The notes: generated by a model not told the origin, from the letters alone. A stretch of 64,000 nucleotides of DNA from Aeromicrobium sp. PE09-221 (GCF_002174305.1 NZ_MIJB01000009.1:220976-284975); one strand, 5' to 3'. Positions 47,253 through 56,390 are shown, counted from the stretch's first letter. Numbers and translations are program-made.

Positions 47253-48875
47253 ATGAGCAGCAGCGACACCCCGGCACACGGCACCATGGCCCGCGCGGAC
47301 TTCCACGTGTACGACACGACAATGCGCGACGGCGCCCAGCAGGAGGGACTCAATCTCTCCGTGCAAGACAAGCTGACGATCGCGCAGCATCTCGACGACC
47401 TGGGGGTGGGGTACATCGAGGGCGGATGGCCCGGATCGAATCCGAAGGACACCGAGTTCTTCGCTCTCGCCGCCAAGGAGCTCGAGCTGAAGCACGCCAC
47501 GCTGGCGGCCTTCGGGTCCACTCGGCGTGCGGGAGTTGCCGCCGCCGATGATCCGTTGGTGTCCGCCCTCCGCGACAGCGGCGCGTCGGTGGTCACGCTC
47601 GTGGCCAAGAGCCACGACAAGCACGTCGAGCTCGCGCTGCGCACCACGCTGGAGGAGAACCTCGCGATGGTGCGCGACACGGTGGAGCACCTGCGCCGCG
47701 AAGGTCAGCGCGTGTTCCTGGACTGTGAGCACTTCTTCAACGGCTTCCTCGACAACAAGGAGTACGCGTTGGAGGTCGTCCGCACGGCGACGGAGGCGGG
47801 CGCAGAGGTCGCGGTCCTGTGCGACACCAATGGCGGCATGCTGCCGCACTGGGTCGGCGATATCGTCGCCGAGGTGAAGGAGGCGACCGGGGCGCGCCTC
47901 GGCATCCACGCCCACAACGACACCGGGTGCGCCGTGGCGAACTCGCTGGCCGCGGTCCGCGCCGGTGCCACGCACCTGCAGGGCTGCATCAACGGCTACG
48001 GCGAGCGCACCGGCAATGCCGACTTGATCACGAGCGTCGCAAATCTGGAGTTCAAACTCGGCATGTCGGTCATGCCGGAGGGCGCGCTCCGCGATGCCAC
48101 CCGGATCGCCCACGCGATCAGCGAGATCACGAACTACCCGCCCTCGGCTCGCCAGCCGTACACGGGCGTCTCAGCCTTCGCACACAAGGCGGGCCTGCAC
48201 GCCAGCGCGATCCGCGTCGACCCCAATCTCTACCAGCACATGGATCCCTCGCTGGTCGGCAATGACATGCGACTGCTGGTCTCCGAGATGGCCGGACGCG
48301 CCACGATCGAGCTGAAGGGCCGCGAGCTTGGCTTCGACCTCTCCGGAGACGCCGAGACGCTCTCGCGGGTGACCGACCGGGTCAAGCGCCTGGAGCAGGA
48401 GGGCTACACCTTCGAGGCGGCTGACGCCTCCTTCGAGCTGCTGCTCATGGAGGAGGTCGAGGGGGCCAAGCCGAGTTACTTCGATATCGAGTCCTGGCGC
48501 GTCATCGCCGAGTCGGCTGGAGACGGCGAGGCGCTGGCAGAGGCGACGGTCAAGCTGCGCGCGGGTGGCCATCGTCTCGCCGTCATCGGCGAGGGCAATG
48601 GTCCGGTCAACGCACTCGACCACGCGCTCCGGCAGGCCATCGAGCAGGTCTACCCCGATGTGGCGCGATTCCACCTCACCGACTTCCGCGTCCGCATCCT
48701 CGACCAGGGGCACGGCACCGATGCGGTCACCCGGGTTCTCATCGACACGACCGACGGTGTCGCCACCTGGGTCACGGTCGGTGTCGGCGCCAATATGGTC
48801 GAAGCCTCCTGGCGGGCGCTCGTCGACGCGGTCACCTACGGACTGCGACGACACCAGGTGGCGCCGCTGCGATGA
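47253..48875 (+). CDS. cimA: (R)-citramalate synthase
   Basis: A 540-residue DRE-TIM enzyme that condenses pyruvate and acetyl-CoA for threonine-independent isoleucine synthesis. It shows YDTTMRDGAQQEGLNLSVQD near residues 21-40, LDCEHFFNGFLDNKEYALEV, LCDTNGGMLPHWVGDIVAEV and IHAHNDTGCAVANSLAAVRA, and a C-terminal LeuA-type regulatory domain (about 410-530). The GWPGSNPKD stretch distinguishes the CimA branch from LeuA. ATG 47253 has AAGGA upstream; longer frames would read back across the terminator. Confidence 0.95.
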   Translation: MSSSDTPAHGTMARADFHVYDTTMRDGAQQEGLNLSVQDKLTIAQHLDDLGVGYIEGGWPGSNPKDTEFFALAAKELELKHATLAAFGSTRRAGVAAADDPLVSALRDSGASVVTLVAKSHDKHVELALRTTLEENLAMVRDTVEHLRREGQRVFLDCEHFFNGFLDNKEYALEVVRTATEAGAEVAVLCDTNGGMLPHWVGDIVAEVKEATGARLGIHAHNDTGCAVANSLAAVRAGATHLQGCINGYGERTGNADLITSVANLEFKLGMSVMPEGALRDATRIAHAISEITNYPPSARQPYTGVSAFAHKAGLHASAIRVDPNLYQHMDPSLVGNDMRLLVSEMAGRATIELKGRELGFDLSGDAETLSRVTDRVKRLEQEGYTFEAADASFELLLMEEVEGAKPSYFDIESWRVIAESAGDGEALAEATVKLRAGGHRLAVIGEGNGPVNALDHALRQAIEQVYPDVARFHLTDFRVRILDQGHGTDAVTRVLIDTTDGVATWVTVGVGANMVEASWRALVDAVTYGLRRHQVAPLR

Positions 48876-49687
48876 GGATTCGCCCGACCCTCGGCCTGTT
48901 GACGGTGCTGTTGCTGCTCGTCGGCGGTACCGGCATCTATCTGGTCGATCGCCACCAGAAGAACGGGGCGATCGATCGTGCCGAGGCCGAGGCGGCACGG
49001 CTGCACGATGTTTTGGACTCCTTCCAGGCTGAGATCACCGAGCGGTTGAGCGCGGTCGATCTTCAGGCCGAACCTCATCAGGGGGCCGAGCTCGCCGAGG
49101 AGCTGCGCATGGGACTCCCCACCGCGCAGGACGTTCCCGAGTACGGCAGCGAGCGCTCGGCGGACTTCCGCGAGGCTCTCCAGCGCCGCGCGGCATTGCA
49201 GGAGCGACTTGATGTCGCTGCGGACGTCCTGGAGGAATGGGCCGTAGGCGCGCCCTTCGCGGCCGCCGCGCAGCAAGCCCTCGACGCCGACCTTCCTCAG
49301 CGGGTGGTCGGCGGACCTGTGGCCAGCGGCGCGCCGGTGCGCGATGAGCTGATCCCGCTCATGAACCAGATCCGGTCCGAGTTCGATGCCGTCGAGGTGC
49401 CGCCGGGACAGGAAGGTCTCGCGGCCGGGGTCGATGCCGCCCTGCAGCACGTGGTCGACGAGGCCGAGGCGGCCGCGGTCGAGCTCGATGCCGGGCGGAG
49501 CGCGTCGTTCGCCTACGGCACCCAGTACCGCGACGCCCTCCGGCCGGTCGCCGAGTACGAGGCCTCCTTGCGTCAGCGGGTCGAGTCGGCACTCGCCGCG
49601 CTGGCGCTCCCTTCAGCGGAGCAGGGCGAGGCCGTTCCCGAGCAGGTCCCGGTCGAACCCGTCTTCCTCCTCGCCACCGTGCGGTGA
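48872..49687 (+). CDS. Membrane-anchored coiled-coil-like protein of unknown function
   Basis: A 271-residue protein whose ATG overlaps the cimA stop by four bases. It has a single N-terminal membrane helix (TLGLLTVLLLLVGGTGIYLV) and then long helical, Ala/Glu-rich segments (DRAEAEAARLHDVLDSFQAE; AALQHVVDEAEAAAVELDAG). No family recognised. Coupling with cimA is probably accidental. Confidence 0.68.
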   Translation: MRIRPTLGLLTVLLLLVGGTGIYLVDRHQKNGAIDRAEAEAARLHDVLDSFQAEITERLSAVDLQAEPHQGAELAEELRMGLPTAQDVPEYGSERSADFREALQRRAALQERLDVAADVLEEWAVGAPFAAAAQQALDADLPQRVVGGPVASGAPVRDELIPLMNQIRSEFDAVEVPPGQEGLAAGVDAALQHVVDEAEAAAVELDAGRSASFAYGTQYRDALRPVAEYEASLRQRVESALAALALPSAEQGEAVPEQVPVEPVFLLATVR

Positions 49688-49755
49688 CCTACGCACCTCT
49701 CGTCTCGAGGTGCGGTGGGTCATGCACCTCTCGATACGTGTCAGGGGTGCGTAGG
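49688..49755. terminator. Nested inverted repeat between convergent genes
   Basis: CCTACGCACC (49688-49697) and GGTGCGTAGG (49746-49755) pair perfectly. A second stem (GCACCTC/GAGGTGC) lies inside, and GCACCTCTCG is directly repeated. It lies between the convergent 48872 gene and the GNAT gene; no T-run is present. Confidence 0.55.
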
Positions 49756-49778
49756 CCACCGCTCTTGGAGGCCGGGGA

Positions 49779-50240
49779 TCACGAGGCGGGGCGGGCCATC
49801 GGGACGTGGGGGATGCCGGCCTCGACATAGCCGTCGCCGGTCCGTGTGTAGCCGAAGGAGCCGTACCACTTCTCGAGGTAGGCCTGGGCGCCGATCCGGA
49901 TCTCCTTGGCGCCCCACCGATCGTGAACGGCCCGCAGCAGCCGACTCGACAGGCCCTGGCCGCGCGCGTCCCGGCGGGTGGCGACCCGGCCGACGCGCCG
50001 GATACCGGCCTCGGTCACATACGTGCGCAGATAGCTCGTGATGCCGTCGGCATCGGCGCACCACAGATGTGTCGTGGTGGGCAAGAGGTCGACGCCGTCG
50101 ACATCCGGCTCATCGCACTGCTGCTCGACGGCGAAGACGAGATCGCGGATCTGCCAGATCGCGTAGACCTCCCGTGCCGTCAGCTCATCGCCGTCCCGAG
50201 CGACGATGGGCTCGGTGCCGGCATTGTCCCGCTCGCTCAT
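49779..50240 (-). CDS. GNAT-family acetyltransferase (ElaA-like)
   Basis: A 153-residue protein. It has EVYAIWQIRDLVFAVEQQCD and VGRVATRRDARGQGLSSRLL, which contains the acetyl-CoA loop (RGQGLS), then AYLEKWYGSFGYTRTGDGY. Length and the LVFAVEQQC start resemble ElaA-type acetyltransferases. The substrate is unknown. The stop of this gene is followed by the nested repeat at 49688. Confidence 0.85.
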   Translation of the reverse strand: MSERDNAGTEPIVARDGDELTAREVYAIWQIRDLVFAVEQQCDEPDVDGVDLLPTTTHLWCADADGITSYLRTYVTEAGIRRVGRVATRRDARGQGLSSRLLRAVHDRWGAKEIRIGAQAYLEKWYGSFGYTRTGDGYVEAGIPHVPMARPAS

Positions 50241-51118
50241 GCGGCCGACTCCTCTGCTCGATGGATGAGTTCGCCGGCGACGTGCAACAGCCGGGCCCGG
50301 AGTGGTTCCGCCCGCGCGGCGAAGTCACGCTGCCGCCGGACGTACTCTGCCTTGCCCTCCGTGGTCTCGACGGCGATCGGATCGAAGCCGTGGGGGCGCA
50401 GGTCATAGGGCGAGGCGCGCATATCGACTTCGCGGATCTCAGCGGCAAGCTCGAAGGCCTCGGCGACGGTCTCCGAATCGACGAAGGGCAGCATCCGGAA
50501 GGCGATGCGGTACAGATCCATATTCGCGTGCAGGCAGCCGGGCTGCTCAAGCTCGAGCTGGTTCTCGCGAGTGGGAGACGGCTCGTTGAGGGGCCGCGCC
50601 TCGTCCGTGTAGAAGCGGAACGCGTCGGTATGCGTGCAGGTCAGTCGATGAGACTCGACGACGGCATCGGTGCCGGCCGAGCCGAGGCGGAGAGGGACGG
50701 TGTGCCGGCGCTGCTCGGGCTGCCGATACACCATCGCCCATTCGTGCAGGCCGAAGCAGCCCCATCGCCCCGGCCGTCCGGCCGTACGTGACAGCAGATC
50801 ACGTGTCCAGGCCAATCGCGGGAGCCGTGCGGACAGGCGCGACGGGTCTGCGGCCACGGTGCGATCCTCGAGGCGCGTGTACGACGCGAGCCGGGCGTAT
50901 TCTGGCGCGTCGGCCAGGGCATGGTCCAGTCCGGGGTGCCAGCGTTCGAGACCGCCGGGGGAGAGATTGTAGTACTCGAAGAGGAAGTCCCATACCGGGT
51001 GCTTCTCACCGACTTCACGGCGCCGTACGCGGGCTCGCGTCCAGGGCTCGACCCGCGTGCGGTGCTCCTCCGCGCGCGCGGACCAGTCGGCCCGGCTCAG
51101 GACGCGCAGTCGGCGCAT
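50237..51118 (-). CDS. Conserved actinobacterial protein annotated elsewhere as 3-methyladenine glycosylase-like
   Basis: A 293-residue protein with VLSRADWSARAEEHRTRVEP, GEKHPVWDFLFEYYNLSPGG, RLGSAGTDAVVESHRLTCTH, and ASPYDLRPHGFDPIAVETTE. I recall this family as '3-methyladenine DNA glycosylase' in actinobacterial annotations, but no classical HhH or AAG motif is visible, so the activity is doubtful. ATG 51118 overlaps the zur stop by 22 nt; the first plausible later start is well inside the conserved N-terminus, so the overlap is probably real. It overlaps the GNAT gene by four bases. Confidence 0.7.
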   Translation of the reverse strand: MRRLRVLSRADWSARAEEHRTRVEPWTRARVRRREVGEKHPVWDFLFEYYNLSPGGLERWHPGLDHALADAPEYARLASYTRLEDRTVAADPSRLSARLPRLAWTRDLLSRTAGRPGRWGCFGLHEWAMVYRQPEQRRHTVPLRLGSAGTDAVVESHRLTCTHTDAFRFYTDEARPLNEPSPTRENQLELEQPGCLHANMDLYRIAFRMLPFVDSETVAEAFELAAEIREVDMRASPYDLRPHGFDPIAVETTEGKAEYVRRQRDFAARAEPLRARLLHVAGELIHRAEESAA

Positions 51119-51498
51119 GTGCCGAAGATCTCCAAGGTGTGCTCGACATCGCGGAAGCCGTGCTTCTCGGCTGTCAGATCCGCCCACCGTTCGACCGCGG
51201 GACCCTCCACTTCGACGGTGCGTCCACATGAGCGACACACCAGATGGTGATGATGTCCCGAGGAGCACCGGCGGTAGAGCGTCTCACCGTCGTCATTGCG
51301 CAGAGCATCGAGCAGGTCCGCATCGGCCAGCGCCTGCAGATTGCGGTAGACCGTCGACAGTCCGACCGACTCACCCCGCTGTTTGAGGATGTCGTGGATC
51401 TGCTGAGCGCTGGCGAAACCCTCGAGGTCCATCATCACCGATTGGACGGCGCGACGTTGACGGGTGTTGCGCTGAGGCGTGTCGCTGGCGGTGCTCAT
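51097..51498 (-). CDS. zur: Fur-family zinc regulator Zur
   Basis: A 133-residue metalloregulator. It shows RNTRQRRAVQSVMMDLEGFA, SVGLSTVYRNLQALADADLL (recognition helix), GHHHHLVCRSCGRTVEVE with the regulatory His/CxxC site and a second CxxC (TCADCAS) for structural zinc. Among Fur paralogues, the location next to znuBCA points to Zur. With Zn it represses the uptake genes. Confidence 0.9.
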   Translation of the reverse strand: MSTASDTPQRNTRQRRAVQSVMMDLEGFASAQQIHDILKQRGESVGLSTVYRNLQALADADLLDALRNDDGETLYRRCSSGHHHHLVCRSCGRTVEVEGPAVERWADLTAEKHGFRDVEHTLEIFGTCADCAS

Positions 51499-51508
51499 CG
51501 GTGCCAGT

Positions 51509-52330
51509 CTACGGGGCGGAACGGCGCAACGACATCAGCCCGCGTGCCACGGCTGCCATGGCGAACACCGCGAGAGCCAGCATGACGATGGTCGGGCCGG
51601 GTTGCGTGTCGATCTCGTAGCTCGCCACCACGCCGCCGACGGCGGCGACCAGTCCGAGCACCATCGCGACCAGATGGGTGCTGCGGAACGAGTGCGTCAG
51701 CTGCTGTGCCGCCGCCACCGGGACGACCATCAGCGCGGACACGAGAAGGAGTCCCACCGTGCGCATCGCGACCGTGATGGTGACGGCGGCGAGCACCGCG
51801 ACGAGCATCGTGTACAGCCGCACCGGAACCCCGCTCACGCGCGCGTGGTCCTCGTCCTGACACACCGCGAACAACTGTGGTGACAGGCCGATCGAGAGTA
51901 GGACCACGACGAGTCCCAGGATCGCGACCGTGACCAGGTCGGCGGCGTCGATCGTGGTGATCGAGCCGAACAGGAAGGAGTTGAGGGTCGATGCGGACTC
52001 TCCGGCCAGATTGACCAGCATGACGCCGCCGGCGATGCCCCCGTAGAAGAGCATCGCGAGGGCGATATCGCCGCTGGTCTTCGCATAGGTGCGCAACAGT
52101 TCGATCGCCACGGCGCCGAGCACCGCGATGGCGACTGCCGTCAACGTCGGGGCCACATTGGTCAGGAGGCCGAGCGCCACGCCGGTCAGCGCGACGTGGC
52201 CGAGGCCGTCCCCGAGCAGGGCGAGGCGCCGCTGCACGATGTAGGTGCCGACCGCGGGCGCCGCGAGGCCCGTGACGATCGCGGCGATGAGCGCATAGCG
52301 CATGAAGTCGTAGGCGAGCAGATCGGTCAT
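51509..52330 (-). CDS. znuB: Zinc ABC transporter permease
   Basis: A 273-residue membrane protein of the ABC-3 family with eight or so hydrophobic helices. It has VGTYIVQRRLALLGDGLGHV near residue 30 (typical of ZnuB), IALAMLFYGGIAGGVMLVNL and LPVAAAQQLTHSF-type C-terminal segments. Together with ZnuC and ZnuA it forms the high-affinity zinc importer. The zur gene follows at its 3' end, 10 bp away. Confidence 0.93.
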   Translation of the reverse strand: MTDLLAYDFMRYALIAAIVTGLAAPAVGTYIVQRRLALLGDGLGHVALTGVALGLLTNVAPTLTAVAIAVLGAVAIELLRTYAKTSGDIALAMLFYGGIAGGVMLVNLAGESASTLNSFLFGSITTIDAADLVTVAILGLVVVLLSIGLSPQLFAVCQDEDHARVSGVPVRLYTMLVAVLAAVTITVAMRTVGLLLVSALMVVPVAAAQQLTHSFRSTHLVAMVLGLVAAVGGVVASYEIDTQPGPTIVMLALAVFAMAAVARGLMSLRRSAP

Positions 52331-53088
52331 CCCAGCGGACCCTCCTCGGGTACCGGACGGACCCGCTCAGGTGCTCCGATGTGGGGGTGGTCGTGCGCGT
52401 GATCGTGTCTGATGCCGTCGACCGGTCCCTCATAGGAGACCCGTCCCGCTTCGATCACGACCGCACGGTCGACCAGCGGACGCATCGGACCGAGTTCGTG
52501 CGCGACCATGAGCACGGCCATGCCGTGATCGTCGACGAGGTGGCCGATGAGCGAGGCCAGCACGGCCGCGCTCTCGGCGTCCACGCCAGCGGTCGGCTCG
52601 TCCATGACGAGCAGCTGCGGATCGCCGACGAGGGCGCGCGCGATATAGGCACGTTGCTGCTGGCCGCCCGAGAGCTCCGTGATGGGCTGGTCGGCCTTGG
52701 CGTCGAGGCGGACGTGTGAGATGGCCTCGCCGACCGCGACCCGGTCCGAGCGGGAGGCGAAGCCGAGCAGGGGACGGTGTGCGAGCCGACCGCTCGTGAC
52801 CACCTCGCGCACCGTGGCCGGGACTCCGCTCGAGCTTCCGGGCCGCTGTGGGACGTATCCGAGGCGCCAGCGTTCGCGGAAGCGGGTCAGCGGAGTGCCG
52901 AAGAGCTCGATCGACCCGCGGGACGGGATGAGTCCCACGAGCGCACGGACGAGGGTGGACTTCCCCGACCCGTTGGCGCCGAGCAGGGTCACGAACTCGC
53001 CGGCGTCGACCGTGAGGTCGACGCCGCGCACGACGTGACCGCCCGCGAGGTCGACTTCGACCCCGCGGGCGGTGAGCGGTGGTGTCAT
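52327..53088 (-). CDS. znuC: Zinc ABC transporter ATP-binding protein
   Basis: A 253-residue ABC ATPase. It has Walker A GANGSGKSTLVRAL near residues 38-51, signature LSGGQQQRAYIARAL near 140-154 and Walker B LLVMDEPTAGVD near 163-174. The His-rich C-terminus (HDHAHDHPHIG) may bind zinc. It overlaps znuB and znuA by four bases each. Confidence 0.94.
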   Translation of the reverse strand: MTPPLTARGVEVDLAGGHVVRGVDLTVDAGEFVTLLGANGSGKSTLVRALVGLIPSRGSIELFGTPLTRFRERWRLGYVPQRPGSSSGVPATVREVVTSGRLAHRPLLGFASRSDRVAVGEAISHVRLDAKADQPITELSGGQQQRAYIARALVGDPQLLVMDEPTAGVDAESAAVLASLIGHLVDDHGMAVLMVAHELGPMRPLVDRAVVIEAGRVSYEGPVDGIRHDHAHDHPHIGAPERVRPVPEEGPLG

Positions 53089-54116
53089 CGGCAGGTGTTG
53101 GCCTCTTGCAGTGCGGCGAGATTGTCTCGCATGAGCGACAGGTAATCGGCATCGGCGGTCTCGTCGGTGAGGCCCTCGATCGGGTCCAGCGTAGCCGTCC
53201 GTGCCCCGGTCTCGCGGGCGATGGTCTCGGCGAGGGCGGGCGAGGCCAGCGTCTCGGTGAAGATCGTGGTGATGCCTTCCTCCTGGACGAGGTCGGTGAT
53301 CTCGGCAAGCTGTGCCGACGAGGGCTCGGCACCCGGGTCGATACCGGCGATCGGCACCTGGGTGAGGTCATAGGCGTGCGCGAGATAGGAGAAGGCGGCG
53401 TGGCTGGTGACGAACTCGCGGCGCTCGCACTGCGCCAGACCCGTCTCGAACTCCTCGTCGAGGGTCTCGAGGTCGGCGATCAGCTCATCGGCATTGGCCT
53501 GGTACGTGTCGGCATTGTCCGGATCGGCGTCGCTCAGCGCGTCGGCGATCGCGGTGGCTGCGGGCTCCAGGTTGGTCGGATCGAGCCACAGGTGCGGGTC
53601 GACGCCACCGTGGTCGTGGTCCTCGTGCCCGTCCTCCTCGTGGGAGTGGTCGTCCGCGCCGTGGTCGTGGTCCTCGTGCCCGTCCTCCTCGTGGGAGTGG
53701 TCGTCCGCGCCGTGGTCGTGGTCCTCGTGCCCGTCCTCCTCGTGGGAGTGGTCATCCTCGGAGGCGTCGAGCAGGTCGACGCCAGCGGCGAGGTCGACCG
53801 TCGTGGCGGCATCGCGGTCGGCTTGTCCGACCGCCTGGTCCACGGCCGTCTGGAAGTGTTCGAGGTACACCAGGACGTCGGCATCGCGCAGCTCGCCGAT
53901 CTGCCGGGCGGTGAGCTCGAGGTCATGGGCCTCGACACCGGGGGAGGTGAGGGTGGAGACCTCGACGAGATCGCCGCCGACTCGTTCGGCGAGATACTGC
54001 GCGGGGTAGAACGACGCCACGACGGACACGCTGTCATCGGCAGGGTTGTCGGTGCCGCATGCCGCGAAGGTCAGTGCGGATGCGGTGAGCAGAGCGGGAA
54101 GGGCGGACCTGTGCAT
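53085..54116 (-). CDS. znuA: Zinc-binding lipoprotein ZnuA with His-rich repeats
   Basis: A 343-residue substrate-binding lipoprotein. It has a signal with lipobox FAAC, SFYPAQYLAERVGGDLVEVS, PGVEAHDLELTARQIGELRD (a zinc ligand His), HAAFSYLAHAYDL and TETLASPALAETIARETGAR. Three consecutive 17-residue copies of DDHSHEEDGHEDHDHG-type sequence form the zinc-handling loop. ATG 54116 is preferred: the GAGAAT -10 box lies 7 nt upstream and the longer start (54125) falls within the operator. A leaderless transcript is implied. Confidence 0.92.
   Translation of the reverse strand: MHRSALPALLTASALTFAACGTDNPADDSVSVVASFYPAQYLAERVGGDLVEVSTLTSPGVEAHDLELTARQIGELRDADVLVYLEHFQTAVDQAVGQADRDAATTVDLAAGVDLLDASEDDHSHEEDGHEDHDHGADDHSHEEDGHEDHDHGADDHSHEEDGHEDHDHGGVDPHLWLDPTNLEPAATAIADALSDADPDNADTYQANADELIADLETLDEEFETGLAQCERREFVTSHAAFSYLAHAYDLTQVPIAGIDPGAEPSSAQLAEITDLVQEEGITTIFTETLASPALAETIARETGARTATLDPIEGLTDETADADYLSLMRDNLAALQEANTCR
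53608..53760 (-). repeat. Three tandem 51-bp repeats coding the ZnuA His-rich loop
   Basis: Units start at 53608, 53659 and 53710. The three units are almost identical at the DNA level, not just in protein, which means recent expansion; only the end of the third differs. Copy number may vary between strains. Confidence 0.9.
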
Positions 54117-54119
54117 GGG

Positions 54120-54152
54120 AACCATTCTCAGAAGTCTCTGGAATGGTTGTCA
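54120..54152 (-). promoter_or_regulatory. Candidate Zur operator over the znuA promoter
   Basis: AACCATTC (54120-54127) and GAATGGTT (54141-54148) are perfect inverted repeats with a 13-nt spacer. On the minus strand TTGACA (54152-54147) and GAGAAT, 18 nt further, form a promoter overlapped by both arms. Position suits Zur repression; the sequence departs from the usual TGAAAATC-type Zur box. Confidence 0.5.
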
Positions 54153-54323
54153 AATCAGGATCACCTGAGTGACGGGAGTCACCTGGGAGGTCCTTTCCGA
54201 AGCGAAGTCTCGGGCGGGAGCTCGTCGGCTGCCCGGTCCGAGTAGGCTGAGGCGACCATGGGCGCAGAGCGTTACGACGCACTGCGAACGCCCACCGACA
54301 CCCAGCCGGATTGGAAGTCTGCG

Positions 54324-55712
54324 ATGCCCGCCTCCGTTCTCGATACCGTCATCAGCCTCTGCAAGCGCCGAGGATTCGTCTACCAGTGCGGGGAGATCTA
54401 CGGAGGTACCCGTTCGGCCTGGGATTACGGGCCGATGGGCACCGAGCTGAAGGAGAACATCAAGCGCCAGTGGTGGAAGTCCATGGTGCAGGGACGCGAC
54501 GATGTCGTGGGCCTCGACTCCTCGGTGATCCTGCCGACACCGGTGTGGCAGGCCTCGGGACACCTGTCGGCCTTCGTCGACCCGCTCGTCGAGTGCCTCT
54601 CGTGTCACAAGCGCTTCCGCCAGGATCACCTGCAGGAGGCCTACGCGGAGAAGAAGGGTCTCGACGACCCCGATGCCGTTCCGATGACCGATATCGTCTG
54701 CGCGAACTGTGGTACGCGCGGCGAGTGGACCGAACCGCGGATGTTCAACGGTCTGCTCAAGACCTTCCTCGGTCCCGTCGAGTCCGATGAGGGCCTGCAC
54801 TATCTGCGTCCCGAGACCGCCCAGGGCATCTTCATCAACTTCGCCCAGGTCATGACCACCTCGCGCAAGAAGCCGCCCTTCGGCATCGGCCAGATCGGCA
54901 AGAGCTTCCGCAATGAGATCACGCCGGGCAATTTCATCTTCCGTACGCGCGAGTTCGAGCAGATGGAGATGGAGTTCTTCGTCGCCCCGGGCTCGGACGA
55001 GGAATGGCACGACTACTGGATCGACGAGCGGATGTCCTGGTACACCGGTCTCGGCGTCGACCCCGAGAACCTGCGGCTGTACGAGCACCCGGCCGAGAAG
55101 CTCTCGCACTACTCCAAGCGCACGGTCGACATCGAGTACCGCTTCGGCTTCACCGGATCGGAGTGGGGCGAGCTGGAGGGCGTGGCGAATCGCACCGACT
55201 TCGATCTCACGACGCACAGCGAGCACTCGGGCCAGGATCTGTCGTACTTCGATCAGCAGAACAACGAGCGCTGGACTCCTTATGTCATCGAGCCCGCGGC
55301 CGGGCTCAACCGGTCCATGATGGCTTTCCTGGTCGACGCGTACACCGAGGACGAGGCTCCGAACGCCAAGGGAGGGGTCGACAAGCGCACGGTGCTCAAG
55401 CTCGATCCGCGCCTTGCCCCGGTCAAGGCCGCGGTACTGCCGCTCTCGCGCAATGAGGCCCTCTCGCCGAAGGCCCGTGACCTCGCGGCGCAGCTGCGCC
55501 GGAACTGGAATGTCGACTTCGACGACGCCCAGGCGATCGGCAAGCGCTACCGCCGCCAGGACGAGATCGGCACGCCGTTCTGCATCACGGTCGACTTCGA
55601 CACCCTCGAGGACCAGGCCGTGACGATCCGCGAGCGCGACTCCATGAACCAGGAGCGTATCTCCCTCGACCAGGTCGAGGGATACCTCGCGGCGCGCCTC
55701 ATCGGCGCCTGA
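54324..55712 (+). CDS. glyS: Glycyl-tRNA synthetase (eukaryotic/actinobacterial type)
   Basis: A 462-residue class II synthetase of the alpha2 type. It has [20 protein letters not shown], motif 2 region [40 protein letters not shown] and the motif 3 [17 protein letters not shown] 54324 has GGAAG upstream and gives the usual length. An alternative ATG 54258 lies 9 nt after a TAGGCT -10 box and would add 22 residues without homology. Cysteines CLSCHKRF and CANCGTRG form a zinc-like pair. Confidence 0.92.
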   Translation: MPASVLDTVISLCKRRGFVYQCGEIYGGTRSAWDYGPMGTELKENIKRQWWKSMVQGRDDVVGLDSSVILPTPVWQASGHLSAFVDPLVECLSCHKRFRQDHLQEAYAEKKGLDDPDAVPMTDIVCANCGTRGEWTEPRMFNGLLKTFLGPVESDEGLHYLRPETAQGIFINFAQVMTTSRKKPPFGIGQIGKSFRNEITPGNFIFRTREFEQMEMEFFVAPGSDEEWHDYWIDERMSWYTGLGVDPENLRLYEHPAEKLSHYSKRTVDIEYRFGFTGSEWGELEGVANRTDFDLTTHSEHSGQDLSYFDQQNNERWTPYVIEPAAGLNRSMMAFLVDAYTEDEAPNAKGGVDKRTVLKLDPRLAPVKAAVLPLSRNEALSPKARDLAAQLRRNWNVDFDDAQAIGKRYRRQDEIGTPFCITVDFDTLEDQAVTIRERDSMNQERISLDQVEGYLAARLIGA

Positions 55713-55737
55713 CCGGCCGTCCGGCACGCTGACTCTC

Positions 55738-56319
55738 GTGAGCAGGACACCCTGGTATGTCGGCACGGTGCTGGCGCTCGCCCTCGTCGCGGGCGGCTGC
55801 TCCGGCGGTGAGGACGACGAAGATCCGACCGGTCTGGAACCGCCGGACGGCGTGACGCTCACCGAGGGCGGCACGGAGCTGGACCTCGGTGAGAGCGCCA
55901 CGGTCGCCTATCCGGAGGATGCCGAGGATGCGACCGCTCTCACGGTGGCCGTCACCGCGGTCGATACCGGTGATATCGCGGACTTCTCGCTGTTCTCGTT
56001 GACCGAGGAGGACGCCGCCTCCTCGCCGCGGTATGTGCGCGTCACCGTCGTCAACGAGGGTCCTGGTACGCCGGGGACCACCTCGTTGCCGATCTTCGTC
56101 CACACCGACGACCGCACGCTGCTGACCGCCAACTCGATCGTCGGTTCCTTCGAGCCCTGCCCTCCGACGGCGATACCCGCCGATCTGGAGGTCGGCGAGC
56201 AGATCGAGCAGTGCCTCGTCTATCTCGTCGCGCCGGACCAGCAGGTGGAGTCCATCGATCTGCAGATCACCGACGCGGCCTCCGCGATCCGCTGGACCGT
56301 CCCTGCCCCCGAGGAGTGA
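55738..56319 (+). CDS. Lipoprotein of unknown function
   Basis: A 193-residue lipoprotein starting at GTG with TPWYVGTVLALALVAGGCSG (lipobox AGGC). The mature domain is beta-sandwich-like (ELDLGESATVAYPEDAEDAT; YVRVTVVNEGPGTPGTTSLP), reminiscent of DUF4352-type telokin-like domains. Two cysteines (FEPCPPTA and IEQCLVYL) may pair. It follows glyS and ends just before the repeat at 56324. Confidence 0.75.
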   Translation: MSRTPWYVGTVLALALVAGGCSGGEDDEDPTGLEPPDGVTLTEGGTELDLGESATVAYPEDAEDATALTVAVTAVDTGDIADFSLFSLTEEDAASSPRYVRVTVVNEGPGTPGTTSLPIFVHTDDRTLLTANSIVGSFEPCPPTAIPADLEVGEQIEQCLVYLVAPDQQVESIDLQITDAASAIRWTVPAPEE

Positions 56320-56323
56320 GCAA

Positions 56324-56390
56324 CCCGTTGAGTGTGACGTTCGGACGGTAAAAGAGCGTGTTTTGCCGTCCGAACGTCACACTCAACGGG
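56324..56390. repeat. 30-bp inverted repeat (family 1, copy 2) with trailing half copy
   Basis: Arms 56324-56353 and 56361-56390 pair at 29 of 30 positions (one G-U) around a 7-nt loop. The core CGTTGAGTGTGACGTT(C/T)GGACGG is shared with the 24090 repeat. A 17-nt direct copy of its end (CACACTCAACGGGCTCC, 56378-56394) recurs at 56422-56438. T-rich/A-rich inner ends (AAAA/TTTT) suggest terminator activity in both directions. Confidence 0.78.

Noticed and set aside
53608..53760. Regular 51-bp repeats as a possible CRISPR array
   Set aside because: They are contiguous without spacers and lie in frame within znuA. No other array-like structure is present.
53079..54245. Plus-strand frame with VVVLVPVLLVGVV repeats opposite znuA
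   Set aside because: The repeats are the antisense of the ZnuA His-rich triplication; the frame would overlap three znu genes and has no RBS.
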